NCBI GenBank assembly: GCA_025965295.1
Contig: JAOPXF010000287.1
Span: 1 to 24,757, forward strand
Length of the DNA: 24,757 nt
Reading direction: 5' to 3'
Source: Nocardioides sp.
GTDB taxonomy: Bacteria; Actinomycetota; Actinomycetes; Propionibacteriales; Nocardioidaceae
Numbering within the stretch: the stretch's first letter is position 1; each line of letters begins with the position of its first letter. Positions 1 through 6,687 of this stretch are shown one piece after another. Both the position numbers and the translations under genes were made by a program. The notes under the pieces were generated by a model. The model had not been told where the DNA came from. It searched no databases and saw nothing but the letters and a program-made list of their open reading frames with translations.

Positions 1-381
1 GCCGTCCGGCCGCTCGTGGGCCAGCGCGTCGTCGAGCGCCGCGAGCTCGGCAGTACGGCCGACGAGCGGGGCCGACCCTGCCGGCAGCTCGGCCGGGACG
101 ATCCAGCCGTCGAACGGGGCCCCGCGCCCCTCCGCCTGGTGGCCGTGCCGGTAGTGGCCCAGGAAGTGCTCCCGGTCGTGCGGGGCGAGCCCGAGAGCGT
201 CGGCGAGCCGCTCCAGCGAGGACCGGTGGGGGTGGGAGACGCTGCCGCGCTCGAGGTTGCTGACACTGCGAACGCTGATCCCGGCGCGCTCCGCGAGCTC
301 CTCCTGGGTCAGCCCGGCGGCTCCCCGCAGGCGACCCAGCAAGGAGCTTCGAGGGTCGTCCCGGAGCCTCCCGACAGGCAT
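1..381 (-). CDS. XRE-family regulator with probable ATPase domain (partial)
   Basis: The first 127 residues are inside the window and the gene continues past base 1. Residues about 10-65 form a helix-turn-helix of the Cro/C1 type (LTQEELAERAGISVRSVSNL), so it should bind DNA. From about residue 105 the protein reads VGRTAELAALDDAL, which is how the ATPase part of XRE-NB-ARC/AfsR-like regulators usually begins, but the P-loop lies outside the window. The chosen start is the ATG whose reverse complement lies at 379-381; it has only a weak ribosome site. The gene is divergent from the six-cysteine peptide gene at 519, with 137 bp between them, so it is the likely local regulator of that cluster (inference). 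An imperfect palindrome sits in the shared gap. Confidence 0.75.
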   Translation of the reverse strand, partial: MPVGRLRDDPRSSLLGRLRGAAGLTQEELAERAGISVRSVSNLERGSVSHPHRSSLERLADALGLAPHDREHFLGHYRHGHQAEGRGAPFDGWIVPAELPAGSAPLVGRTAELAALDDALAHERPDG

Positions 382-398
382 TTGCTCATCGTAGGGGG

Positions 399-414
399 AC
401 CCGAAAGTTCCGGT
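399..414. promoter_or_regulatory. Imperfect palindrome between regulator and peptide gene
   Basis: The 16-bp stretch ACCCGAAAGTTCCGGT matches its own reverse complement at 12 of 16 positions, with half-sites ACC-GAA and TTC-GGT. It lies 18 bp upstream of the XRE-type regulator start and 105 bp upstream of the peptide gene. It could be the binding site of that regulator. The role is inferred from symmetry and location only. Confidence 0.3.
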
Positions 415-518
415 CCTCTTGCCGGTGCCCTTTCGTGGTGGCGGGTGCGTCCGGAGCCATTGAATGGGCGCGGTTCGCGACCACTCGGGCGCGACGGACC
501 ACGAGAAAGAGGGACATC

Positions 519-755
519 ATGATCCGGAGGACCAAGAGCCTCGGCGACCGTCTGGTCGGCAGGCTGATCGGCTCGGTGGACGCAGGCGCCTGCGTCCAGA
601 ACGCCGGTGAGCTGTGCAGCACCACCTACAGCCACACCACCTGCAGCGAGCACGTCAAGACGACCCGCTACTACTACTACGCCCACTCGTGCACGGGCCC
701 GTGCACGGACAAGTCCGGCGTCGCGACCGGGCGGGTCGACACCTCCCACTGCTGA
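519..755 (+). CDS. Six-cysteine precursor peptide, candidate RiPP or bacteriocin
   Basis: Encodes 78 residues. The ATG at 519 is preceded by a good ribosome site (AGAGGGA at 508-514). Residues 1-24 are a basic, amphipathic stretch with no hydrophobic core, so it does not look like a Sec signal but like a leader. It ends with A22-G23-A24, a small-x-small motif of the kind signal peptidases cut after. Residues 25-78 begin and end with cysteine and hold all six cysteines (25, 33, 42, 58, 62, 78), many Ser/Thr, and four tyrosines in a row (51-54). Downstream genes on the same strand encode a MauE-like protein, a thioredoxin-like protein, an ABC exporter and an S26 peptidase. An exported peptide with three disulfides is the simplest reading. 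Ser/Thr/Cys richness also fits a lanthipeptide, but no lanthionine enzyme is visible here. Family not recognised. Confidence 0.75.
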   Translation: MIRRTKSLGDRLVGRLIGSVDAGACVQNAGELCSTTYSHTTCSEHVKTTRYYYYAHSCTGPCTDKSGVATGRVDTSHC

Positions 756-847
756 CCGGGTCGTGGCGGGCGCCCGGGACGCCGGGCCCCGCCACGCCTC
801 GTCCCGCGCCCCCCGCTCACTCCCCTCCCAGGCCGTAAGGAACGTCG

Positions 848-1381
848 ATGATCTCGGGCTTCGTCCTGCTGGTCCGCGCCCTGCTCGTCACCCTGCTGCT
901 CCTGGCGGTCGCACCCAAGCTGCCGCTAGGCCCCGCGGGGCGCACCCGCTGGCGCGCGTTCGCTCGCTCGCTGCGCACCGTCCCCGGGCTGGGGACCCGC
1001 GCCTCCGCACCGGTCGCCCTCGCCGTCACCCTGGCCGAGGTCGCCAGCTGCCTGCTGCTGCTCGTCGCCCCGTTGCCGGGCCTGGCGCTCGCCACCCTGC
1101 TGCTGGGCACGCTGACCGCCGGCGTGCTGGGGATCGTGGCGACCGGGTCGCGGGTCACCTGCCACTGCTTCGGGGCGGGTGCCGAGGACATCGGCGCCGG
1201 CACCGTGCTGCGCAACGTGCTGCTCACGGTGCTGGCCGGTGCGGCCCTGGTCACGGGTCCGCACGCCGCGGCCGTCGCCCCCGCACCCGCCGTGCTGCTC
1301 GTCGCCACCGGTGCGTTGGCGGGCATCGCGGTCGCGTTCGCCGCCGAGCTGCGCTTCCTGCTCGTCGCCCCCACCGTCTGA
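848..1381 (+). CDS. MauE/DoxX-like membrane redox protein
   Basis: A 177-residue membrane protein with four or more hydrophobic segments (about residues 4-24, 55-78, 80-98, 120-137, 145-170). Between the third and fourth lies TCHCFGAG, with cysteines 105 and 107; a CxCFG motif in this place is typical of the MauE family of membrane proteins, which work with periplasmic thiol-disulfide proteins. Start ATG at 848 has a ribosome site AAGGAAC just upstream. It lies 92 bp after the six-cysteine peptide and 9 bp before the thioredoxin-like gene. By analogy with DsbB or MauE it probably passes electrons between the membrane quinone pool and the neighbouring thioredoxin-like protein so that cysteines of the exported peptide can be oxidised (inference). 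Confidence 0.75.
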   Translation: MISGFVLLVRALLVTLLLLAVAPKLPLGPAGRTRWRAFARSLRTVPGLGTRASAPVALAVTLAEVASCLLLLVAPLPGLALATLLLGTLTAGVLGIVATGSRVTCHCFGAGAEDIGAGTVLRNVLLTVLAGAALVTGPHAAAVAPAPAVLLVATGALAGIAVAFAAELRFLLVAPTV

Positions 1382-1390
1382 AAGGCAGCC

Positions 1391-1948
1391 ATGACCCTGC
1401 TCTGGTGCGTCGTCCTCGTGCTGACCGTCGTCAGCTCCCTGAACCTGCTCCTCGTCCTGGCGCTGGCGCGGCGGGTCCGCACGGGAGCCGCGCCCCCGGT
1501 GGCCGCGGCTGCCTCGCTGCTGCCCCCGCTCGGGCACCGGGTCGGGGCGTTCCACGAGACCGGGCCGCGGGACACGCCGGTCACCGAGCTGGACCTGGCC
1601 GAGGACACCCTGGTCGCCTTCCTCTCGCCGGCCTGCGACCCCTGCGTCGAGGCCGCGGAGACCCTGCTGGCCCGCCGCGACGACCTGCCCGCGCGAACGC
1701 TCGCGTTCGTCCTCGGTTCGGACGACGACCCCCGGGCCGTCGGCTTCGCGGACCGGCTCGGTGCCGTTGCGCGTCCGGCGTTCGTGGCGGTCGGAGGCAC
1801 GGCGGCGGCGGCGTTCGGCGGCGTCCGCGAGTACCCCACGGTGCTGCGGGTGGTCGGGGGCGAGGTCGTCGCCGCCTCCCACGAGGTCGACGCCAGCGTG
1901 CTCCGGACCAGCGACGCCTCCTCGGGGTCACACCCCGCCCGCCGGTGA
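1391..1948 (+). CDS. Membrane-anchored thioredoxin-like protein
   Basis: 185 residues. Residues 3-26 form one transmembrane anchor. A thioredoxin-like domain follows with an active-site CxxC at Cys82-Asp-Pro-Cys85 (FLSPACDPC) and a REYPT stretch near residue 150 that supplies the expected cis-proline. The central helix reads VEAAETLLARRD. The layout matches TlpA/MauD-type proteins, which pair with MauE partners. Start ATG at 1391 has GAAAGGCAG upstream. The stop overlaps the exporter start in a GTGA arrangement, so translation is probably coupled. It probably oxidises, or isomerises disulfides in, the six-cysteine peptide outside the membrane (inference from context). Confidence 0.75.
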   Translation: MTLLWCVVLVLTVVSSLNLLLVLALARRVRTGAAPPVAAAASLLPPLGHRVGAFHETGPRDTPVTELDLAEDTLVAFLSPACDPCVEAAETLLARRDDLPARTLAFVLGSDDDPRAVGFADRLGAVARPAFVAVGGTAAAAFGGVREYPTVLRVVGGEVVAASHEVDASVLRTSDASSGSHPARR

Positions 1949-3774
1949 CGTCGGTGCGGCGCCCCGCCGCCGACGGCACCTGGCGGCAGGTCGTCGCGAC
2001 TGCCGCCGGGCTCGGTTGGCGGGTGGCGCCACGCCGCACGCTGGTCGTGGCCGTCCTGACCCTCGGTCTCGGTGCCCTGCCCGCGGTCGCGGCCCTGCTG
2101 TTCAAGCACCTCGTCGACGGCGTCACCTCTCCCGGTGTTGCGGACGACTCCCGGGTCGTCGCCCTCGCCCTCGCCTCGGGGGTCGCGGGCATCGCCGTGC
2201 CCCTCGTCGTCGCGGTCCTGGGCTACGTCGCGCTCTCGATGCGGCTGGCGGTCAGCCTCGCGGCCCAGGACGCCCTCTTCGAGGCCCTCAACCGGCAGGC
2301 CGGGCTGCGCTTCTTCGAGGACTCCCGTTCGCTGGACCGGCTGCGGCTGGCCGAGTCCGCCGCCGACGTGGCCCCGAACACGCTGAACGCGTTCGTGCTG
2401 AGCGTGCTCCAGTGCGCGGTCACGATCGGGGGCTTCCTGGGCGTGCTGGTGGTGACCTGGCCGCCCGTGGTCGCCCTGCTGCTCGTGGCCTGTGCGGTCG
2501 ACGTACTCGCGCAGGTCCGCATCTCGCGGGCGCGGGTGCGCACGAGCGAGGCGATGAGCGAGACGGTGCGGCGTCAGCTGGGCTACCGCCTGCTGCTGAC
2601 CGACGCCCGCGCGGTCAAGGAGCTCCGGCTCTTCGGGCTGACCGACTTCTTCCGGGGGAAGATGATCGGCGCCCTGGCGAGCGCCGGACGAGCCGAGCTG
2701 GGGGTCGAGCGCGGGGCCGCGCGGAGCAACGCCGGGGTGTCGCTGCTCGGCGGGCTGGTCTCGGCCGCCGGCCTGCTCGTGGTGGCACTCCGGGTCCGCA
2801 GCGGCGCCCTGACGATCGGGGACCTGACGCTCTTCCTCGCCGCGGTCGCGAGCATCCAGAGCTGCGCCGTGGGCCTGGTCTCGAGCTGGGGCAGCGCGGT
2901 CGAGGCGGTCGACCTGCTGCGGCACTACCTCTGGGTCCGGGACAGCCCCGCCGAGATCCGCTCGGGCGCGGTGGTGCCCGGCCCGCTGGTGTCGGCCATC
3001 GAGCTGCGCGACGTGTGGTTCCGGTACACCCCCGAGAGCGCATGGGTGCTGCGGGGCGTCTCGCTCGTCATCCCGGCGGGTGCGGCCGTCGGCCTGGTCG
3101 GCATCAACGGGGCGGGCAAGTCCACCCTGATCAAGCTGCTCACCCGCCTCTACGACCCCGAGCGCGGGCGCATCCTCTGGGACGGCACCGACCTGCGCGA
3201 CCTCGACCTCGATGCCCTGCGCCGACGGGTGGGCGTCACGTTCCAGGACTACATGCAGTACGACCTCTCCGCCTCGGACAACATCGGCATCGGTGACCTC
3301 GAGGCGATCGATGACCGCGCCCGGGTGGTGAGCGCCGCCGAGCAGGCGAGCATCGCCGACACCCTGCGCCGGCTGCCGGGCGGCTTCGACACGCTGCTCT
3401 CCCGGACCTTCGGGGCGGACGAGGCCGGCGCCACCACGCTGTCGGGCGGGCAGTGGCAGCGCGTCGCGCTGGCCCGGTCACTGATGCGCGGGGAGGCCGA
3501 CCTGGTGATCCTCGACGAGCCGAGCTCGGGCCTGGATGCCGAGGCCGAGCACCGGGTGCACCGCACGCTCGGCCTGATCCGGCAGGGCCGGACGAGCCTC
3601 ATGGTGTCGCACCGGCTGGCGTCGCTGCGCGACGCGGACCTGATCGTGGTGCTGGAGGACGGTGTCATCGCCGAGCAGGGCACCCACGCCGAGCTCGTCG
3701 AAGGCGACGGCCGCTACGCCCGGCTCTTCGTGCTCCAGGCGTCCGGCTACCTGGAGCGCTCGTGGACGGCATGA
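1945..3774 (+). CDS. ABC exporter, fused membrane and ATPase domains
   Basis: 609 residues. The open frame runs much further upstream, but the GTG at 1945 overlaps the previous stop (GTGA) and gives the expected family length. The membrane domain spans about residues 30-315 with six hydrophobic stretches. The nucleotide-binding domain has Walker A GINGAGKST near 387, Q-loop FQDYMQYDLSASDNIG near 435, signature LSGGQWQRVALARS near 499, Walker B DLVILDEPSSGLD near 519 and the H-loop histidine in VSHRL near 555. The Q-loop region resembles NisT/SpaT-type lantibiotic exporters. There is no N-terminal C39 peptidase domain, so leader removal must be done by another enzyme; the next gene encodes a peptidase. 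The likely cargo is the peptide at 519. All ATPase motifs are intact. Confidence 0.85.
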   Translation: MTSVRRPAADGTWRQVVATAAGLGWRVAPRRTLVVAVLTLGLGALPAVAALLFKHLVDGVTSPGVADDSRVVALALASGVAGIAVPLVVAVLGYVALSMRLAVSLAAQDALFEALNRQAGLRFFEDSRSLDRLRLAESAADVAPNTLNAFVLSVLQCAVTIGGFLGVLVVTWPPVVALLLVACAVDVLAQVRISRARVRTSEAMSETVRRQLGYRLLLTDARAVKELRLFGLTDFFRGKMIGALASAGRAELGVERGAARSNAGVSLLGGLVSAAGLLVVALRVRSGALTIGDLTLFLAAVASIQSCAVGLVSSWGSAVEAVDLLRHYLWVRDSPAEIRSGAVVPGPLVSAIELRDVWFRYTPESAWVLRGVSLVIPAGAAVGLVGINGAGKSTLIKLLTRLYDPERGRILWDGTDLRDLDLDALRRRVGVTFQDYMQYDLSASDNIGIGDLEAIDDRARVVSAAEQASIADTLRRLPGGFDTLLSRTFGADEAGATTLSGGQWQRVALARSLMRGEADLVILDEPSSGLDAEAEHRVHRTLGLIRQGRTSLMVSHRLASLRDADLIVVLEDGVIAEQGTHAELVEGDGRYARLFVLQASGYLERSWTA

Positions 3775-4199
3775 GTCCGCGCCCACTCCTGCTCGCGGTC
3801 ACGGTGCGGGGGCACAGCATGGAGCCGACCCTGCACGACGGGCAGCGGCTGCTCGCCGTACGACGTCGCCACTACCTGCCGGGCGACCTCGTCGTGTTCC
3901 GGGTGGCCGACGGACCGGGCACCCCCGAGGGGCCGGCCTGGCGGGTCAAGCGCGTCGCGGCCGTCGCCGGGGACCCGGTTCCCGGCTGGCTGCCGGAGCG
4001 GCTGCACCGGGGCGAAGCGGGTCGGCAGGTCCCCGACGGCCACCTGGTCGTGCGGGGCGACAACGCCGGAGCGAGCCAGGACTCGCGGCACCTGGGGTAC
4101 ATCCCGCTCGCCACAGTGTCCGGGGCCTGCGTCCTCGCGCTTCCGACCACGCGCCCGATCAGGTCGGCCTGGAGTGGTCGCCTCAGGCGGCGACGCTGA
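3771..4199 (+). CDS. S26-family signal peptidase-like protease
   Basis: 142 residues. The ATG at 3771 overlaps the exporter stop (ATGA). The catalytic pair is visible: Ser16 in GHSMEPTL and Lys60 in RVKRVAAVAGD, followed by the box-E motif GDNAGASQDSRHLGYIP, which is characteristic of S26 signal peptidases. The N-terminus has at most a short, weak hydrophobic stretch (LLLAVTV), unlike housekeeping LepB, which has clear membrane anchors. As the last gene of a peptide-export operon whose transporter lacks a leader peptidase, it most likely trims the six-cysteine peptide (inference). The end runs 17 bp into the convergent DUF1059-type gene. Confidence 0.85.
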   Translation: MSPRPLLLAVTVRGHSMEPTLHDGQRLLAVRRRHYLPGDLVVFRVADGPGTPEGPAWRVKRVAAVAGDPVPGWLPERLHRGEAGRQVPDGHLVVRGDNAGASQDSRHLGYIPLATVSGACVLALPTTRPIRSAWSGRLRRRR

Positions 4200-4362
4200 T
4201 CTTGTCCTCGATCGCGGCGCGGATCTCGGGAGTGATGTCCGAGATCCCATGGGCGTTGGCGGCGTGGCCGGCCACCTGCCCCATCAGCTGGTCACGATCG
4301 GTGCCCTCGAAGCGGGCCGAGCAGCCCGGCATCACGTCTCCACACGCAAGCTTGAACGTCAT
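4183..4362 (-). CDS. DUF1059-type small protein
   Basis: 59 residues beginning MTFKLACGDVMPGCSARF and continuing with a QVAGHAANAHGI stretch. The two cysteines around GDV-PGC and the HA--AHG motif are typical of the DUF1059 family, a group of small cytoplasmic proteins of unknown function. The ATG at 4362 is preferred over an ATG 18 bp upstream because it is preceded by GGGGGAG at a good distance. Its 3' end overlaps that of the S26 peptidase on the opposite strand, so it is unlikely to belong to the peptide cluster. Confidence 0.75.
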   Translation of the reverse strand: MTFKLACGDVMPGCSARFEGTDRDQLMGQVAGHAANAHGISDITPEIRAAIEDKISVAA

Positions 4363-4398
4363 CGTTGTTTCTCCCCCCATGCGGCCGCCCGGATGGCG

Positions 4399-5222
4399 TC
4401 ACGTCTGTGTCGGACGACGTGGGACCCGTACCCACAGCACCCCGTGGTGGTCGTCCTGCTCCACCCCGATCGTGCCACCGTGGGCCACGGTGAGCGCGCG
4501 TGCGAGGTAGAGGCCGATGGTAACCCCGGTCCCGTCGTCGTTCAGGTCGAACGGCTCGAACAGGAGCTGGAGCAGCCGCGGGTCGACGGGGTCGGCGTCC
4601 CGCACGACCCTCAGCTCGATCCACGGGTCGACGGTGCTGACCTCGAGGCGCAGCGCCCGGGGTTGCGGTGCGACGCCGGCGGCCTGCCACAGTCGCGCAG
4701 GACCCGGCGGAACAGGTCGGGATCCACCTCCAGCTCGACCTCCCCGCCCTCTCCTCCGACCTCGCCGACGCCGGGCAGTGCGGCGGCGATCTCGGCGACC
4801 GACACCACCTCGCGGGTCACCCGCATCCGTCCGAGCGACGCCGCGCCCAGGAGCTCGACGTCGCGGACGCGCTCGGCGAGCCGGTCGAGCGCCTCGGCCA
4901 GCCGCTCGACCGTCCGGGCCAGCGCCGCCGGGGGGACCTCACCCTCCGCCAGCATCCCGACCCAGCCCTGGGCCACGGTCAGCGGGCTGCGCAGCTCGTG
5001 GGCGAAGGCCGCGAGAAAGCGGTCGCGCTGGCTGGCCGCCTCCGGGTCCGGCCGGTTGGTGATCCGCCCGGCGCCGGCGTCGACGAACGCCGCGTGCCAG
5101 CGCCGGACCAGCTCCGGCTCGACCGACCAGCTCCGCGCCACGCCGTCGAGTGGTGCGCCGGCCAGCACCTCGAGCACGGCGGCCACCCGTGAGTCGGGCG
5201 CGTCGGTGTGTTCATGCTGCAT
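4399..5222 (-). pseudogene. Sensor histidine kinase broken by a frameshift
   Basis: The N-terminal part (from the ATG at 5222, strong ribosome site GGAGG) holds a helix-turn-helix-like segment at about residues 11-55 (VARSWSVEPELVRRWHAAF) and a HisKA domain with the phospho-acceptor His75 in FAHELRSPLTVAQ. The ATP-binding part starts in the same frame (EVDPDLFRRVLRD). Near 4692-4695 the sensible reading then moves to another frame: LWQAAGVAPQPRALRLEV, LFEPFDLNDDGTGVTIGLYLARAL and a C-terminus at 4399. Adding one base at this point restores a full kinase of about 274 residues. In the unshifted frame the protein ends at 4611 without a working ATP-binding domain. The GTG at 5279, which overlaps the stop of the upstream gene, is an alternative start. 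The shift may be real or a sequencing error. Confidence 0.7.
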
Positions 5223-5275
5223 CCACGCACCTCCGGTCAGCGGCTCGGTGACCGACCCTTCGTCGCCCGCCGAGG

Positions 5276-6160
5276 TCACGTGCGCGCGAGCAGCATGTCG
5301 GCCGCTGCAGCGAGGCCCTCGCCGAGATGCGTGCCGGGCACCCCGGCCCGAGCGCGCGGGAAGAGGAACGAGTTGCCGGCGTAGAACACCGGGACTCCGG
5401 TCTCCGCCACGGCCGCGAGGGCCTCGACCGCCGGACGCCGGTGCGTGGTCAGGTGCGACACGACCACCACGGCCGCTGCGTCGGTCGCGGTCGCGGCGGC
5501 GAGCAGGGTCCGCGCCGGGGTGCGGGCGCCGAGCACCCGGCAGGCCCGGGACCGGTCGACGAGCAGCAGCGCGAGCGCCTCGAGGCCGAGCGTGTGCAGG
5601 TCACGCGGCCCGCAGGCCAGCAGGATCGGGCGCCGGGCGGTGGGGGCCGGAGCCAGGGCGGTCATCCGGGCCAGCCAGCTGCGCGCCGCCTCGGTGGTGA
5701 GGTGCTCCTCGGCCACGTCGCACCGACCGGTCTCCCACCACGCGCCGACCTGCCGCATCGCCGGCATCAGCACCTCGTCGAGCGTCACGGCCAGGCCGAG
5801 CTCCTCGTGGGCGCCGTCGAGCGCGGCCCGTACTCCGGGCGGGTCCATCCGACGGGAGGCCGCCAGCAGCTGCTCGACCCGCGTGCGGACCGGGCCCTGC
5901 TGGTCGAGCAGGGCCCGCACCTCACGGGCCGCGTCGGCGGCCCGGCGACCGCGAGCGACCTCGTCACGCATCAGGCGGAGCTGGTGCAGCGCCTCCTCGG
6001 AGTAGCGGCGGTGACCGCCGGCGCTGCGCCCGGCCGTCGGCAGGCCGTAGCGACGCTCCCACGAGCGCAGCGTGGGCGCCGGTACGCCGAGGAGATGGCT
6101 CGCCTGCTGGATCGCCAGCCCCTCGCCCACCCTCGGCGGGATGTCCGCTCCGGTTGCCAT
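5276..6160 (-). CDS. CarH/LitR-like B12-binding MerR regulator
   Basis: 294 residues. Residues 12-80 are a MerR helix-turn-helix (LLGVPAPTLRSWERRYGLP, then GGHRRYSEEAL). Residues about 90-170 form the helical cap of a cobalamin-binding module and carry W142-x9-E152-H153, the motif that holds adenosylcobalamin in CarH/LitR photoreceptors. Residues 177-290 form the B12 Rossmann domain with DLHTLG at 187-192, so His189 is the expected lower cobalt ligand. Proteins of this kind repress promoters in the dark and release them when light breaks the cobalt-carbon bond. The residue after Trp142 is Glu, where Thermus CarH has the His that ligates cobalt after illumination. Start ATG at 6160 has GGGGGAGG upstream. 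It is divergent from a sigma-like gene; the sensor kinase follows downstream. Confidence 0.85.
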   Translation of the reverse strand: MATGADIPPRVGEGLAIQQASHLLGVPAPTLRSWERRYGLPTAGRSAGGHRRYSEEALHQLRLMRDEVARGRRAADAAREVRALLDQQGPVRTRVEQLLAASRRMDPPGVRAALDGAHEELGLAVTLDEVLMPAMRQVGAWWETGRCDVAEEHLTTEAARSWLARMTALAPAPTARRPILLACGPRDLHTLGLEALALLLVDRSRACRVLGARTPARTLLAAATATDAAAVVVVSHLTTHRRPAVEALAAVAETGVPVFYAGNSFLFPRARAGVPGTHLGEGLAAAADMLLART

Positions 6161-6222
6161 GCCTCCCCCGTCCACGCCGGTCCCGACCTGGGACCAACCC
6201 ACTATCGGCGTCCGGGGCCAAC

Positions 6223-6251
6223 TTGTGCAGCTCTTTGCGCAGAGTGCATAA
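6223..6251. promoter_or_regulatory. Repeated TTGTGCA-like motifs, likely operator and promoter
   Basis: TTGTGCA at 6223-6229, TTGCGCA at 6235-6241 and TGCATAA at 6245-6251 (TTATGCA on the other strand) lie between the divergent MerR/B12 regulator and the sigma-like gene. The first two are direct repeats 12 bp apart and the third is inverted. TTGTGC could also act as a -35 element with a -10-like CATAAG 18 bp further on, reading toward 6337. Clustered repeats of this kind are what CarH-type tetramers bind. The assignment rests on pattern and place only. Confidence 0.35.
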
Positions 6252-6336
6252 GTTTGCCACTTCCCGGTGCGACACCCGGCCAGCACTCTGGAGTCGGGAC
6301 CTCGGTCCCCCCACCACACTGCCCGAGGGAGAACTC

Positions 6337-6654
6337 GTGAACCAGCTCCAGCACGTCCAGGTGCCGGCGACACCCGCGCCCTGCCGCGGCTTCGTCACCG
6401 AGCTGGTCGTGCGGTGCGGCCGGGGGGACGAGACCGCGCTGGGAGACCTGCTCGACCTCTTCTACGCGCCGGTGCTGGCCCTGGTGGAGCGGCATGGCGG
6501 GTCCCGGCCGACCGACGACGTGGTCACCGAGGCCTTCGTGCACCTCTGGCGCAGGGCCCCGTCCTTCAGGCCCGGCCGGTGTGGCGTGGACTGGGTCATG
6601 GAGCAGCTCACGACGCGGGTCCTGCCCCCGCAGCGGACGATGGCTGCCTCCTGA
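6337..6654 (+). CDS. ECF sigma region 2-like protein lacking region 4
   Basis: 105 residues from a GTG start preceded by GAGGGAGA. Residues about 27-90 (RCGRGDETALGDLLDLFYAPVL, later DDVVTEAFVHLWRRA and DWVMEQ) look like region 2 of an ECF sigma factor, which binds core polymerase and the -10 element. Ordinary ECF factors continue with a linker and region 4 for -35 binding, giving 160-200 residues; here the protein ends after region 2. A gene on the opposite strand begins 33 bp later, so no shifted region 4 is hidden. It is divergent from the CarH/LitR-like regulator; in Streptomyces the litR-litS pair has a similar layout with a full sigma factor. It may be an anti- or co-factor, or a relic. 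Confidence 0.65.
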   Translation: MNQLQHVQVPATPAPCRGFVTELVVRCGRGDETALGDLLDLFYAPVLALVERHGGSRPTDDVVTEAFVHLWRRAPSFRPGRCGVDWVMEQLTTRVLPPQRTMAAS

Positions 6655-6658
6655 GCCC

Positions 6659-6682
6659 CCGGTGGTCGAGCCCGTCGAGACC
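6659..6682 (+). repeat. Short dispersed repeat (GGTGGTCGAG type)
   Basis: A 24-bp unit beginning CCGGTGGTCGAGCCCGTCGAG sits between two convergent genes. The copy at 16517-16540, in reverse orientation, matches at 22 of 24 positions, and a half-matching copy lies at 22105-22128. Confidence 0.55.
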
Positions 6683-6687
6683 GCTCC

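Noticed and set aside
519..755. Calling the six-cysteine peptide a lanthipeptide
   Set aside because: Ser, Thr and Cys are abundant, but no LanB, LanC, LanM or LanKC-type enzyme is encoded in the window, while thiol-redox genes are.
607..1944. Upstream extension of the exporter reading frame
   Set aside because: Residues before 1945 are Arg/Pro/Gly-rich shadow text of the MauE and thioredoxin genes in another frame; the GTGA overlap gives the normal start.
817..2925. 702-residue minus-strand frame opposite the peptide operon
   Set aside because: Low-complexity, Gln/Arg/Gly-rich text without motifs; it mirrors the plus-strand genes, which have clear motifs.
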